From an uncultured Gammaproteobacteria bacterium (GTDB lineage Bacteria > Pseudomonadota > Gammaproteobacteria > Pseudomonadales > Pseudohongiellaceae), in NCBI GenBank assembly GCA_903837345.1, contig CAILUG010000054.1:1-64000 (forward strand): a DNA stretch of 64,000 nucleotides. The letters are read 5' to 3'. Below the pieces are notes generated by a model that saw nothing but the letters and a program-made list of their open reading frames with translations, searched no databases and was not told where the DNA came from. Position 1 is the stretch's first letter; each line of letters begins with the position of its first letter. The position numbers and the translations under genes are program-made. Shown piece by piece: positions 17,762-28,060 of the stretch.

Positions 17762-18793
17762 TCAGCATTGGGCATTGGTGATTCGGATCAACTTTTCTAC
17801 TGTCTGTCTGGCCCTGCCGTCGTCAATGGCAGCAGCAGCGATAGCAACGCCTTCACGCAAATCGCTGGCAGTTCCCGCTACCACCAGTGCAGCTGCACTG
17901 CCGAACAACACAATGTCACGGTACGCATCACGCTGACCAGACAGCAACTTCAGCAATCTGTCAGCGTTGTAGGCGGCGTCACCACCCTTGATATCGGCCA
18001 GGGTGGCACGAGTCAGCCCGGCCTGTTCGGGTGTCAGATCAAATTCACTCACCGCACCCCCCTGAACCGCGCAGACATGATTGCTGCCCAAGGTACTCAG
18101 TTCGTCGAGGTCACCGGCTCCGTGAACAACCCACGCACTTTCGCAGCCTAGACGCGCCAGTGTTTCTGCCAGCGGTCGCACCCACTCTTTCGCATAGACA
18201 CCGACCAGATAGCGTTTGACGCCGGCCGGATTACACAGAGGGCCCAAAAGATTGAAGATGGTGCGTATACCCAGTTCAGCCCGCACAGCTCCCACATGCT
18301 TGAAAGATTCATGGTGACGGGGCGCCAGCATGAAGCCGTAATTGGCTTCACGCAGCGAGCGTTCTATGACCGGGAAATCCGCATGAATATTGATGCCCAA
18401 CGCAGTCTGCACATCAGCAGTGCCGGATTTCGACGACACGGCACGGTTGCCGTGCTTGGCCACCGGCACTCCACAAGCTGCAACCACCAGCGCAGTGGCG
18501 GTGGAGATGTTCAGTGTATGCATGCCGTCTCCGCCGGTGCCAACGATATCCATGGCACCATCCGGGGCCTTGATCGATAACGCCTTGCTGCGAATCACGC
18601 TGACAGCCGCACTGATTTCATCAACAGTCTCGCCACGCATGCGCATGGCTACCAGCAGCGCGGCAATCTGCGCCGGCGTTGCGCCACCGCTCATGATGAG
18701 GGTGAAGGCCTGTTCCGCTTCGGCAAACGTGAGGGACTGTCCGCCCACAGTCTTGCTGATCAGGTTTTTCAGTTCGGCGGCAGTTGCGCTCAT
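17762..18793 (-). CDS. trpD: Anthranilate phosphoribosyltransferase
   Basis: This 343-residue enzyme joins anthranilate to PRPP, the second step of tryptophan synthesis. Key motifs are present: GTGGDG for the pyrophosphate loop, ISTATALVVAACGVPVAKHG, NRAVSSKSGTADV and, for the anthranilate side, NLLGPLCNPAGV. It is close to the usual 330-345 residues. No other trp gene is in the window, so trpD is separated from trpE/G/C here. It follows folD by three bases and shares that operon. Confidence 0.95.
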   Translation of the reverse strand: MSATAAELKNLISKTVGGQSLTFAEAEQAFTLIMSGGATPAQIAALLVAMRMRGETVDEISAAVSVIRSKALSIKAPDGAMDIVGTGGDGMHTLNISTATALVVAACGVPVAKHGNRAVSSKSGTADVQTALGINIHADFPVIERSLREANYGFMLAPRHHESFKHVGAVRAELGIRTIFNLLGPLCNPAGVKRYLVGVYAKEWVRPLAETLARLGCESAWVVHGAGDLDELSTLGSNHVCAVQGGAVSEFDLTPEQAGLTRATLADIKGGDAAYNADRLLKLLSGQRDAYRDIVLFGSAAALVVAGTASDLREGVAIAAAAIDDGRARQTVEKLIRITNAQC

Positions 18794-18796
18794 GAA

Positions 18797-19675
18797 TCAG
18801 TGCTTCTTCATCTCAATGGCGAGCAAAGTGTTCTGCATCAGTGACGCAATCGTCATCGGACCCACTCCGCCAGGCACGGGCGTGATCCAGCTGCACTTGT
18901 CCTTGACGTTGTCGAAATCGACATCGCCACGCAGTTTGAAACCTTTCGGGTCGGTCGCATCAGGAACTCGGGTGGTCCCCACATCGATCACCACTGCGCC
19001 CGGCTTGACCATGTCGGCAGTGATGAACATCGGCTTGCCGATGGCAACGATGAGGATATCGGCGCTGGCACAGATTTCTTTCATGTTGGTAGTGCGGCTG
19101 TGCACCATTGTCACCGTGCAGTTGCCAGGATTGGTGTTGCGCGACATCAGGATGGCCATTGGCGTGCCGACGATGTTGCTGCGCCCTACAACCACGCAAT
19201 GCTTGCCGGCAGTTTCAATCTTGTTGCGTTTCAGCAGTTCCATGATGCCGTTCGGCGTCGCGGAAATGTAGGTTGGCAGCCCCAGCATCATGCGTCCGAG
19301 ATTTTCCGGATGGAACCCGTCGACATCCTTGCGGAAATCGATGGCTTCAGTGACTTTGTCTTCGTTGATATGTTTCGGCAATGGCACCTGCACAATGAAA
19401 CCGTCGATGGCGGGGTCCTGGTTGAGCTTGTCGACCACTGCCAGCAGTTCGGCTTCGGTGATGGTGGCAGGATAGGTCAGCAGTGTGGAATCAAAACCAC
19501 AGGCCTTGCAGGCCAATACCTTGTTGTTCACATAGGTCATGCTGCCGCCATCATTGCCGACCAGCACTGCGGCCAGATGCGGCACCCTGCCTCCGGCCTG
19601 CTTGATTTTGGCGACCTTGCCGGCGATTTCCTGCTTGAGCTGATCGGATGTGGCTTTGCCATCGAGTAACTGCAT
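18797..19675 (-). CDS. folD: Bifunctional methylenetetrahydrofolate dehydrogenase/cyclohydrolase
   Basis: This 292-residue enzyme interconverts 5,10-methylene-, methenyl- and 10-formyl-tetrahydrofolate with NADP. Visible signatures are [14 protein letters not shown] with the catalytic lysine region, [22 protein letters not shown] of the nucleotide-binding fold and [18 protein letters not shown] near the end. ATG 19675 follows AGAGGT by four bases, and the protein then starts MQLLDGKA as in the family. Fhs at 26239 makes 10-formyl-tetrahydrofolate directly from formate, so both routes of C1 entry are in this window. Confidence 0.96.
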   Translation of the reverse strand: MQLLDGKATSDQLKQEIAGKVAKIKQAGGRVPHLAAVLVGNDGGSMTYVNNKVLACKACGFDSTLLTYPATITEAELLAVVDKLNQDPAIDGFIVQVPLPKHINEDKVTEAIDFRKDVDGFHPENLGRMMLGLPTYISATPNGIMELLKRNKIETAGKHCVVVGRSNIVGTPMAILMSRNTNPGNCTVTMVHSRTTNMKEICASADILIVAIGKPMFITADMVKPGAVVIDVGTTRVPDATDPKGFKLRGDVDFDNVKDKCSWITPVPGGVGPMTIASLMQNTLLAIEMKKH

Positions 19676-19822
19676 GGTGACCTCTGTTGCTGAACGTTGG
19701 GAATGGAGAACGGGGAGATCCCGGCAACCGGGGATCAAACAAACGCGCATTCTACCCTCGGGTTCGGGGACTAGTCACTCCGGGCAAACAGAGGAAACAG
19801 CTGTAACTCCCCGGGTTGCCGG

Positions 19823-21781
19823 CTAGGGTCCGGCAGCTTTGCCGGCTGCATTGAGCATGGACTCCGCATCCCGCTGCATTTCATGAAGAACATTCAGCTT
19901 GTGCTCGCGCGAGCCGGTCTCGATGTCATTGTGGGCAAGCACCAAGGTCGTGGCCGTCGCTATCGTAACCAGCGCTGCCCTGGGGTCGTCTGTATTCATT
20001 TGCAGCAGGGCCTTGGCAAACAGGATACCGGCGTCATGGGAAATTGCGAAAGCCTGGTCGTAAAGACCGAGCGCGGCAGCATTATCTCCCGCCAGTTGCC
20101 GCAATTTGCCGAGCGCGGACAGAGCTGTCGGCCGATTGAATTCACTGAGGCGGGGGACCAGGCTTTGCAGCATTGCTTCCAGGTAGTCCGGGGTCACAGC
20201 AGTGCACTTCCTGGAGACGACCTGGTTTACCAGCTCATTGAGCGGTGTGAGCAGTCCGGTCTCGCCACTGTTGCTGTGCTCGATATGTGCACTCACCACT
20301 TCTGATGCAGGCAATGAAATCAAGGGCGAGATACAGGACAGCAGCATGCGATTGAACAGGGGCCGCAACATTGCCGGATTGTCCTGCAGGATGCCATCAT
20401 AGATTTCACTGGCATCCTCTGCCCCTGCTTCACCGGTATAAGCCACCTTGATCGCATAGAATTCTGCATTGCGGACCTCCAGCGGATCATGACGGTACCA
20501 GTCAACAGCCAGTTTCAGTGGTTTGCGCCACAATTCTGCATTGGTAGTGGTTTGCCAGGCATTCACTGCCACCATCAGCAGCGGGATGGCCAACAGCAAC
20601 TTTTGCGTCGAGCCCGGAAATCTTGCCCGCCCCACCACAAGCAGACAAACAACAGCGAACAAGGGACCCACTATTGCCAGATAGTTGCGGTGATTGAAAT
20701 ACAATTCCAGTGGAATCACGGATCCTTCAATGATGTGACCGGCGAGAAACCAGAATACAGCCAGCGCCAGCACCGGCTGTTGTTTCCGGTACAGGCATGC
20801 AAGCACCAGCACAATCAACCAGGCCAGACAGGCAAACAGTGTGGTGATTGGCATCAGCAATGAAGTGGATAATTGCGGAGTATGAAACAGTTCTGTGCTG
20901 AGCATGTCCGGACTGATGAGCTGGCCCAGGTAGGCCCACAGGATGCGGCTCTCTGTCAGCACACGTTCCAACAGAGTGAAGTTCAGCTTGCTGATGAAAC
21001 TGTCTCTGGTGGCATATGCATAGACAACAGCACTGGCAACCAGCACAGCGAACGGCACCCACAACACCAGGTTCCGCCACCGTCTGAACAGCGGATTTGC
21101 CGGATCCGCAGCAAACAATGTGTATTCCAGCGCAATTACGTACAACAACAATGAGGCAGCATTTTCCTTTGCCAGCAATGCCAGCAGGCCGGCACATCCA
21201 AGCCCAACAGTCAGTGGCAGCAACTCTTTCCATCCGGCCGGGGAAGCCGGCTGGGGACGCCAATGCAGATAGCCCAGCAACCCGGCCAGCATGAAAGTGC
21301 TGCACAACAGCGTCATGCGCTGAACCGTGTACAACACCGCAGTGACATGCAACGGATGCAAGGCCCAGATCGCCGTACAGAAACCGGCGATAAGCATCAG
21401 ATCCTGCTGGCCCAGCTTGCGGATACGGCAAAACTGCACACATAAGGCATAAACAAGTGCCGAGTTGACCAGATGTATCAGCAGATTGACCAGTTTGAAA
21501 GCAAAGGGATTGTCCGGCCAGGCATCGGCCTGCAACGCAAAAGTCAGCAGTGAAAGCGGACGCCCCAGCGGTCCTGCGCTGCCTCCTGCCACGAAATCCC
21601 ACAGATTGCGATCAAAAATGCCGGAACCGTCCACGTTGGCCAGTGCGTCCAGGTTCACAAAATCATCAAACATGAAATTGCTGGTCAAACCACGCCAATA
21701 GACAGCCGCAACCAGCAACAACAAAAGCGTGAGCAGTACCGGGTGTCTGGTGGAAAACTTGTTGTTTGCTGCTACGCCCAT
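19823..21781 (-). CDS. TMTC-like GT-C membrane glycosyltransferase candidate (paralogue 1)
   Basis: This is a polytopic membrane protein of about 652 residues with about ten helices in the first 440 residues and a soluble helical C-terminal region. Near the first loop is an acidic pair (FMFDDFVNL, Asp39-Asp40), as in GT-C transferases. GRPLSLLTF followed by FKLVNLLIHLVNSALVYAL resembles the TMTC/protein O-mannosyltransferase group. It shares YTVQRM(T) and HRNYLA with the protein at 28061-30037, so the two are paralogues. The C-terminal 200 residues look like degenerate TPR helices. Pilin genes lie about 8 kb away. A role in glycosylating pilin or another surface protein is inference. The start is uncertain: ATG 21820 is an alternative and no clear ribosome site is seen. 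Confidence 0.65.
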   Translation of the reverse strand: MGVAANNKFSTRHPVLLTLLLLLVAAVYWRGLTSNFMFDDFVNLDALANVDGSGIFDRNLWDFVAGGSAGPLGRPLSLLTFALQADAWPDNPFAFKLVNLLIHLVNSALVYALCVQFCRIRKLGQQDLMLIAGFCTAIWALHPLHVTAVLYTVQRMTLLCSTFMLAGLLGYLHWRPQPASPAGWKELLPLTVGLGCAGLLALLAKENAASLLLYVIALEYTLFAADPANPLFRRWRNLVLWVPFAVLVASAVVYAYATRDSFISKLNFTLLERVLTESRILWAYLGQLISPDMLSTELFHTPQLSTSLLMPITTLFACLAWLIVLVLACLYRKQQPVLALAVFWFLAGHIIEGSVIPLELYFNHRNYLAIVGPLFAVVCLLVVGRARFPGSTQKLLLAIPLLMVAVNAWQTTTNAELWRKPLKLAVDWYRHDPLEVRNAEFYAIKVAYTGEAGAEDASEIYDGILQDNPAMLRPLFNRMLLSCISPLISLPASEVVSAHIEHSNSGETGLLTPLNELVNQVVSRKCTAVTPDYLEAMLQSLVPRLSEFNRPTALSALGKLRQLAGDNAAALGLYDQAFAISHDAGILFAKALLQMNTDDPRAALVTIATATTLVLAHNDIETGSREHKLNVLHEMQRDAESMLNAAGKAAGP

Positions 21782-21884
21782 GCAGATGTGAGTCTTTGAT
21801 GTACAAGGAAGCTGAAGCATCACATAGCGAGTCAGCGCAAACAACGGTAAAATACGCTTCTTTTTCAATTTTCCGGCCAATCCC

Positions 21885-22424
21885 ATGCGCATAGAAGCAA
21901 TCCCCATCGGCAAGAACCCTCCTTATGACGTAAACGTACTGGTGGAGTGCCCGATCGGTGGCCAGCCTATCAAGTATGAGCTCGACAAGAAGTCGGGCAC
22001 ACTGGTGGTTGACCGCTTCCTCTACACGCCGATGGCCTACCCCGGCAACTACGGTTTCATTCCACACACCCTGTCGGATGATGGCGATCCCATCGATGTG
22101 CTGATCTGCAACACCCGGCCTTTGGTGCCGGGCTGTCTGATCAATGTACGACCGATCGGTGTGTTGATCATGGAAGACAATGCGGGCGGCGACGAGAAAG
22201 TCATTGCAGTGCCGTCTTCACACCTCACCAAACGCTATGACGGCATTCACAACTATTCCGATCTGCCGGAAATCACACTGCAACAAGTGGCGCATTTCTT
22301 CGAGCACTACAAGGATCTGGAACCAGGCAAGTGGGTGAAGATCGGCGAATGGGGCAGTGCAGATGTGGCACGCCAGTACATCATTGACGCCATCGCGCGC
22401 GCGATGGCAGCAGACCAGGTTTAG
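21885..22424 (+). CDS. ppa: Inorganic pyrophosphatase
   Basis: This soluble family I pyrophosphatase has 179 residues. It shows [10 protein letters not shown], the metal-binding signature [21 protein letters not shown] and the C-terminal [10 protein letters not shown]. It is essential for pulling biosynthetic reactions forward by hydrolysing pyrophosphate in the cytoplasm. It starts at ATG 21885, diverging from the GT-C gene with about 100 bases between, and converges with the DsbD-like gene. Confidence 0.97.
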   Translation: MRIEAIPIGKNPPYDVNVLVECPIGGQPIKYELDKKSGTLVVDRFLYTPMAYPGNYGFIPHTLSDDGDPIDVLICNTRPLVPGCLINVRPIGVLIMEDNAGGDEKVIAVPSSHLTKRYDGIHNYSDLPEITLQQVAHFFEHYKDLEPGKWVKIGEWGSADVARQYIIDAIARAMAADQV

Positions 22425-22445
22425 CCAACCCCGGGGCGGAACCGC

Positions 22446-24602
22446 TTAAATCCGCCCCAATGCTGCCAGCACGGTACTTTCACTGAGTATCTGCGGCAGC
22501 ACTTCCGCCGGCTTCGAGTTGTCGGCAGGAAACATCAGATACAACGGCACGCCACTGGTTGCGTATTGTTTCAGCACTTCGGTGATGGCGGGATCGTTGT
22601 TGGTCCAGTCACCTTTGAGATAAATCACTCCTTTCTCTTTCAGTTTGGCCGTGAAGGCTTGCGATCCCAGCGCTACCCGTTCGTTGACCAGACAGGTGAT
22701 GCACCACGCCGCTGTCATATTGACGAATACCGGCTTGCCTTCAGCGCGCAATGCAGCCAGTCGTGCTGCCGTGTAGGGTTCGTAGTTTTCTGCAGCATCG
22801 GCTGCAACTTCGGCATGCGCACGCGCCTGCAGGAAGGGCGTAAACAAGGTGCTGCCAGTGGTGCCCGCACATAGCAGGATCACCAGCATGCTTGCATGTC
22901 GCCGCCAGCCGCGGCTGTTGTGCCGGTATTGATAGAGCCAGCAGGCAAAAGCCAGCAACAGGCAGCCGCCGATCACCAGCGCCATGGCATTGCTGTCGGT
23001 CTGCTGACCCAACACCCACAACAACCACACCACAGTGGCATAGAGCGGAAATGCCAGCAGTTGGCGGAACGTGAGCATCCAGGGTCCTGGCCTGGGCATC
23101 ATTTTCGCCAATGCCGGCAGGAACGACAGCAGCACGAACGGCAGTGCCATGCCAAAACCCAGCGCCAGGAATACTGTCAGTGCCACCAGCGTCGATTGTG
23201 TGAATGCAAAGCCGAGCGCCGCTCCCATGAAAGGTGCTGTGCACGGGCTTGCCACCACACTGGCCAGCACACCGGTGAAAAACGAACCGGTATATCCTTC
23301 TTTTTCCTGCAGATCAGTACCAACCCCCATCACTGATGTGCCGAATTCCACCACGCCCGACATCGAAAGCCCCATTACAAAGAACAGGAACACCAATGAG
23401 GCGACAAACCACGGTTGCTGCAGGTGAAAACCCCAGCCTGCTGCGGTTCCGCTGGCCTTGAGGCCGAGCAACACAGCTGCCAACACCAGGAATGACACCA
23501 TCACGCCTGCCATGTAGGTAAGACCATGCAGGCGTTGCTCACGCCTGGTGATGTGAGTGGTGGATGCCAGATGCAAAACTTTCAGGGACAGCACCGGAAA
23601 CACACAAGGCATCAGGTTGAGTATCAGCCCGCCCAGAAAAGCAAACAGGAATGCACCTGCTATGGAAACCGTACTGGCCGCAGGTGTGGCCGGCACTGTG
23701 GCTGATGCGGGTGTATTGGCAACGCTCACTGCGCCTGCAGCGGGTTCTGCTTCCACCTGATAAGCAGTTTGTCTGCCACCGGCATCGGCCACCAGCAGCA
23801 AACCGCCCACGCGCTTCGGCATTTCCCGCGCTACGCGGCGGTGCTGCTTCTGTTTCAACTGCAAACTGTTCTGTTGCCGTGAAATTTCCTGGGGCGCAAT
23901 GTAGTCGATCACACGATGCTGGTCGGGAATGAAGGTGATTTTGCCGGCACCTTCAAATATCGCGGAAGTTGCCTGCACCAACAGGTTGAGCTCGCCATCG
24001 CTGAAGAAAAACGAGGAGGTAAGTCTGGTGTCCACACGCGGCTGCGAATCACGCGTTCGCGCAAACCCGTAGGCCCACTTGCCATTGGGGACTGCACTCT
24101 GGCCGGCGGGCAACACCGGCATTTCCAGCGTCAGCGATACGCCGCCCGGAATACAGGTGTCGTCACACTCAAGCCAGTTGGCCTTGGCAGCCAGTGACAG
24201 CTTGTTGCCGGAAAAATCAGCCGGTATCTGCAGCGGCACCAGCTCGAACACCTCACCAACGTAGCCGAAATCGACCAGATCTGCCGGCAGGTTGAAACGC
24301 TCGGGAGTGGGCCAAACGATATTGCCTGCACTGACACCGTTGGGGAGCTCCCAACTGATTTCCGTGGCCTTGCCGGCATCGCCGGGATTGATCCAGTAGG
24401 TATGCCAGTGCTCTGCATGTTCAAGCCTCAGCGCCACCCACAAAGTGGTGCCGGCAACAGCAGTGGTGGTTTCCGGAATCAGCAGGGCTTTTACATGTTC
24501 GCTATGCTGCTCGGCACTGGCAACACTGCCGACTTGCGCGCTCACGCTCATGTGCATGCACAGGCCAAGCAGCAACAAACCCAGGCTCTTAAATAATTTC
24601 AT
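22446..24602 (-). CDS. DsbD/ScsB-like thiol:disulfide interchange protein
   Basis: This is a 718-residue inner-membrane reductant carrier. It has a signal peptide (1-22), then a periplasmic alpha domain of the ScsB/DsbD-2 type (HWHTYWINPGDAGKATEI, LECDDTCIPG with its Cys pair). Eight hydrophobic helices form the DsbD beta domain (about 310-575, LNLMPCVFPVLSLKVL and ASPCTAPFMGAALGFA carrying the transmembrane cysteines). A C-terminal thioredoxin-like domain contains AAWCITCLVNE. It would pass electrons from cytoplasmic thioredoxin to the periplasm, for example for cytochrome c maturation, which fits the haem proteins encoded nearby. The N-domain is longer than in E. coli DsbD and is of the ScsB kind. 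Confidence 0.88.
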   Translation of the reverse strand: MKLFKSLGLLLLGLCMHMSVSAQVGSVASAEQHSEHVKALLIPETTTAVAGTTLWVALRLEHAEHWHTYWINPGDAGKATEISWELPNGVSAGNIVWPTPERFNLPADLVDFGYVGEVFELVPLQIPADFSGNKLSLAAKANWLECDDTCIPGGVSLTLEMPVLPAGQSAVPNGKWAYGFARTRDSQPRVDTRLTSSFFFSDGELNLLVQATSAIFEGAGKITFIPDQHRVIDYIAPQEISRQQNSLQLKQKQHRRVAREMPKRVGGLLLVADAGGRQTAYQVEAEPAAGAVSVANTPASATVPATPAASTVSIAGAFLFAFLGGLILNLMPCVFPVLSLKVLHLASTTHITRREQRLHGLTYMAGVMVSFLVLAAVLLGLKASGTAAGWGFHLQQPWFVASLVFLFFVMGLSMSGVVEFGTSVMGVGTDLQEKEGYTGSFFTGVLASVVASPCTAPFMGAALGFAFTQSTLVALTVFLALGFGMALPFVLLSFLPALAKMMPRPGPWMLTFRQLLAFPLYATVVWLLWVLGQQTDSNAMALVIGGCLLLAFACWLYQYRHNSRGWRRHASMLVILLCAGTTGSTLFTPFLQARAHAEVAADAAENYEPYTAARLAALRAEGKPVFVNMTAAWCITCLVNERVALGSQAFTAKLKEKGVIYLKGDWTNNDPAITEVLKQYATSGVPLYLMFPADNSKPAEVLPQILSESTVLAALGRI

Positions 24603-24751
24603 TCATCCACTCCAACAAGACCGCACTGACGGCTTCGGGTTGTTCCATCCTGTACCGCATGCACACCTGTGTCCATGACCACGAAACGCCTGATTACCTT
24701 TCAGTTCAGTCGGGATTCAGAAGCCCGGCATCAGATACACCAACGGCTTGT

Positions 24752-26062
24752 TCATTTTTTTGCCAGCACTTCCGGTTTGGTGGCCTGCAGAATGTCATGG
24801 ATCGCCTGCCGCTCCGGAGCGGGCAGGCTCTTGCCATCCAGCAGCGTGGTATCGCCGGCGAGTACGGCACTGATATCACCAAACAACAGCTGCCTGACCC
24901 GATCGGCCAGCGCTGCCACGGCATCGGAATAAACCAGATAACTGAGACGGTAGCGAAAGGTGCGGGTGTTGAGATCGAACTGGCGCAGGGATTTGCCGTC
25001 GCTGGTGGCAGGTCCGCGTTGCTCGAACCATTGTTGATACCCGGAATTGCCCAGCACCGCATCCCCGAGTGGCGCTTCGTCCATCATGAACATCGCTTCC
25101 AGCAGCGGCTTGACCAGTGCCTGCAGCTCCTCGTCTTTGGTCTTGCTGCTGGCGGCCAGCAACTTGCGACTTTCATAGTTGAGGCGCACCAGCCGGTTCT
25201 GCACTTCCACCTGATGCTGCAACACCAGCAAAGCCACAATGTCGCTGGTCTTGCGCGGATAGGCGGCAAGATCAACAAACTGGTCGAGACTGCCGAGGTT
25301 GATCTCGCCCACCCACGGCCGTTTTGACAACACCGACACATCCTTGACGATGAAATTGCCACGATGCATCTGCCTGCCACTCATGCCGGTCACATACCAG
25401 CCGGCCCAGCGTTCTTCGATGGGAGTGGACTGATCGGTGATGTCAGACAGTTCATGCGACACGATGTTGCCGTCGGAGGCGGTGATCACCGAGCTGAGCA
25501 TGAAACGCGGCACTCCGCCCCCGGTCATCGAATAGGTGTCGTGGCAGCGCAGGCAGCGATCAGTTTCCTGTTTGAAGGGAACTTCCGCTTTTATGTCCTG
25601 GCTGACATCAAAGAACACGGGGCCCAGCACTGGGTCCATCGCTGCCACTTCCAGGGAGCGGCTGCCTGGCACAAAGGTTACATAGACCTCATCAGTAAAG
25701 AACATTGAGCGTGGGGTCTGCGGCGAGATGAAACGTTGCTTGAGGCTGCTCTTGGAAAACACCAGCATCTGCGAAGAAAGGTCTATGCCAAGCGCTTGCA
25801 GCAAGCCTTCCAGATAACCATTACGCCCGGCCTGATACGGGATCTTTTCACCCTTGGCGGCCAGCGCTTTCATCAAACGGCTGTAAGGATCGGTGGGCGG
25901 GTTCTTGCCATAGCCCATTTGCGGATATTCAGTGTCATAGATGAGCTGGGCCTGTGCCGGTGCCAGGCTGACCAGCAAGGCCGGGAGTGCCAGCAGCAGT
26001 GGCCAGAAGTGCCAGCCACGCGGGCGCCGGTTCACTCTTGGAATACAAGGAAATGTTGGCAT
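24752..26062 (-). CDS. Exported single-haem protein of unknown function
   Basis: This protein has about 436 residues with a signal peptide (hydrophobic run about 18-37, ending AQA). One c-type haem site CLRCH is seen (Cys160, Cys163, His164), followed by DTYSMTGGGVPRFMLSS. Preceding strands (MFFTDEVYVTFVPGSRSLEV, DPVLGPVFFDVSQ) and later WAGWYVTGMSG form a domain I have met in uncharacterised secreted cytochromes but cannot name. The C-terminal half is helical. ATG 26062 was chosen for GGGGA six bases upstream. It lies behind the DsbD-like gene in the same direction, 149 bases apart. Its job is unknown; electron transfer in the periplasm is likely. Confidence 0.65.
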   Translation of the reverse strand: MPTFPCIPRVNRRPRGWHFWPLLLALPALLVSLAPAQAQLIYDTEYPQMGYGKNPPTDPYSRLMKALAAKGEKIPYQAGRNGYLEGLLQALGIDLSSQMLVFSKSSLKQRFISPQTPRSMFFTDEVYVTFVPGSRSLEVAAMDPVLGPVFFDVSQDIKAEVPFKQETDRCLRCHDTYSMTGGGVPRFMLSSVITASDGNIVSHELSDITDQSTPIEERWAGWYVTGMSGRQMHRGNFIVKDVSVLSKRPWVGEINLGSLDQFVDLAAYPRKTSDIVALLVLQHQVEVQNRLVRLNYESRKLLAASSKTKDEELQALVKPLLEAMFMMDEAPLGDAVLGNSGYQQWFEQRGPATSDGKSLRQFDLNTRTFRYRLSYLVYSDAVAALADRVRQLLFGDISAVLAGDTTLLDGKSLPAPERQAIHDILQATKPEVLAKK

Positions 26063-26238
26063 TGAAATCCCCGGAAATATACGCAATTAAGCCGGGATTA
26101 TAGCCGAACCATCCGGTTTTCCTCGCTCGGCAAATGATGCTAGACTGCGCCGCCTTTTACAGGAACCCCTCCGGACTCCCCGTCCTCAGTAGCCACCCTG
26201 CAGTTGGCCTCCAAATCAGAATTTACGAGGAATTTGTC

Positions 26239-27912
26239 ATGACGCATTTGTCAGATATTGAAATTGCCCAGGCCGCCACCGCCAAGCCTATTGCTGAAAT
26301 CGGCGCCAAGCTTGGCATCCCGCTCAGCGCGCTCCACCCCTACGGCCACACCAAGGCCAAAGTTGATTACTCCTTCATCCAGGCCCAACAGAAAAACAAA
26401 AACGGCAAACTTATCCTCGTAACCGCGATTTCACCAACCCCGGCCGGTGAAGGTAAAACCACCACTACAGTCGGCCTTGGTGACGGTCTCAGCCGCATCG
26501 GCAAGAAAACCGCAATCTGCCTGCGTGAGCCGAGCCTGGGGCCCTGCTTCGGCGTGAAAGGTGGCGCTGCCGGCGGCGGTTACGCCCAGGTGATCCCGAT
26601 GGAGGACATCAACCTGCATTTCACCGGCGACTTCCACGCCATCGGTTCAGCCCACAACCTGCTGTCCGCGATGATCGACAACCATATCTACTGGAACAAC
26701 GAACTGAATCTGGATGGCCGCCGCATCAACTGGCGTCGTGTGGTCGACATGAATGATCGTGCACTGCGCGACATGGTGGTTGCCCTCGGCGGGCCTGGCA
26801 ACGGTTTCCCGCGCCAGACCGGTTTTGACATTACGGTAGCGTCCGAAGTAATGGCCATTTTCTGTCTCGCCACCGACATCAAGGATCTGCAGCGTCGTCT
26901 CGCCAACATCGTGATTGGCCAGACCCGTGAGAAAACCACGATCACCGCCAAAGACATCAAGGCAGACGGTGCCATGACTGCACTGCTGAAAGATGCACTG
27001 ATGCCAAACCTGGTACAGACCCTGGAAGGCACGCCTGCCTTCATCCACGGCGGTCCGTTTGCCAACATTGCCCATGGCTGCAACTCGGTCATGGCCACCA
27101 CCACTGCACTGAAGCTGGCCGACTACGTGGTCACTGAAGCAGGCTTCGGTGCCGATCTTGGCGCCGAGAAATTCATGGACATCAAGTGCCGCAAAACCGG
27201 CCTGAAACCTTCAGCCATCGCCATCGTTGCCACCGTTCGTGCCCTCAAGATGCACGGCGGTGTAGCCAAGGACCAGTTGAAAGGTGAAAACCTGGAAGCA
27301 CTGAAAAAAGGCTTCGCCAACCTGGAACGTCATCTGCAGAACCTGGCCAAGTTTGGCGTACCGGCAGTGGTTGCCATCAACAAATTCATTCACGACACAA
27401 CGGCTGAGCATGATCTGCTGAAACAGCTGTGCGCAGGCGTCGGCGCCAAAGTCATCCTTTGCACCCACTGGGCTGACGGTGGTGCAGGCATAGAAGAACT
27501 GGCACGTGAAATCGTCGACATCTGTGAAAACCGTCCGGGCACTTTCAAGTACCTGTACGAAGACACCGCTACCCTGTGGGAAAAAGTGAACACGATCGCG
27601 AAGGAAATCTACCGCGCATCGGAAGTCACCTGTGATGCCGCCGTGAAGAAACAGTTCGAGGACTACCAGAAGCTGTATCCGAACTTCCCGATCTGCATGG
27701 CGAAAACCCAGAGCAGCTTCACCACTGACGCCACCAAGATGGGCGCTCCGGTAAACCATACGGTTCACATTCGCGAACTGCGTCTGTCCGCTGGAGCCGA
27801 GTTCATCGTGGCAGTTTGTGGTGAAATCATGATCATGCCAGGCTTGCCTAAAATACCATCGGCCGAGAAAATCTTCGTGAACGAAAAAGGCCAGATCGAA
27901 GGCTTGTTCTAG
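26239..27912 (+). CDS. fhs: Formate-tetrahydrofolate ligase
   Basis: This protein has 557 residues, the usual family size. It makes 10-formyl-tetrahydrofolate from formate, ATP and tetrahydrofolate. It shows the P-loop [34 protein letters not shown], and the [27 protein letters not shown] region (reported here only by its ends, [11 protein letters not shown] and [10 protein letters not shown]). The start at 26239 follows ACGAGG by about ten bases and matches the family N-terminus. A strong terminator follows. Codon use looks that of a well-expressed gene. Confidence 0.97.
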   Translation: MTHLSDIEIAQAATAKPIAEIGAKLGIPLSALHPYGHTKAKVDYSFIQAQQKNKNGKLILVTAISPTPAGEGKTTTTVGLGDGLSRIGKKTAICLREPSLGPCFGVKGGAAGGGYAQVIPMEDINLHFTGDFHAIGSAHNLLSAMIDNHIYWNNELNLDGRRINWRRVVDMNDRALRDMVVALGGPGNGFPRQTGFDITVASEVMAIFCLATDIKDLQRRLANIVIGQTREKTTITAKDIKADGAMTALLKDALMPNLVQTLEGTPAFIHGGPFANIAHGCNSVMATTTALKLADYVVTEAGFGADLGAEKFMDIKCRKTGLKPSAIAIVATVRALKMHGGVAKDQLKGENLEALKKGFANLERHLQNLAKFGVPAVVAINKFIHDTTAEHDLLKQLCAGVGAKVILCTHWADGGAGIEELAREIVDICENRPGTFKYLYEDTATLWEKVNTIAKEIYRASEVTCDAAVKKQFEDYQKLYPNFPICMAKTQSSFTTDATKMGAPVNHTVHIRELRLSAGAEFIVAVCGEIMIMPGLPKIPSAEKIFVNEKGQIEGLF

Positions 27913-27952
27913 GATTGAAGTGAATGCCCTGCTGATCTGCGGATCGGCCGAC

Positions 27953-27988
27953 AAAAACAGACCAGTAGCTCCTGGTCTGTTTTTTTTT
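27953..27988. terminator. Rho-independent terminator after fhs
   Basis: AAAAACAGACCAG, loop TAGCTC, CTGGTCTGTTTTTTTTT. The perfect 8-bp stem with A- and T-runs on opposite sides can serve fhs and the convergent GT-C gene. Confidence 0.92.
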
Positions 27989-28060
27989 GGACCCTTGGTC
28001 TTGCCGGTTGCGAATCATTGGCCCGATTCGGGCATGGTTGCTCCAAATGCTGGACGCACT

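Noticed and set aside
26087-26238. Possible folate riboswitch ahead of fhs
   Set aside because: The 150-base leader shows no recognisable THF riboswitch core or paired expression platform by eye.
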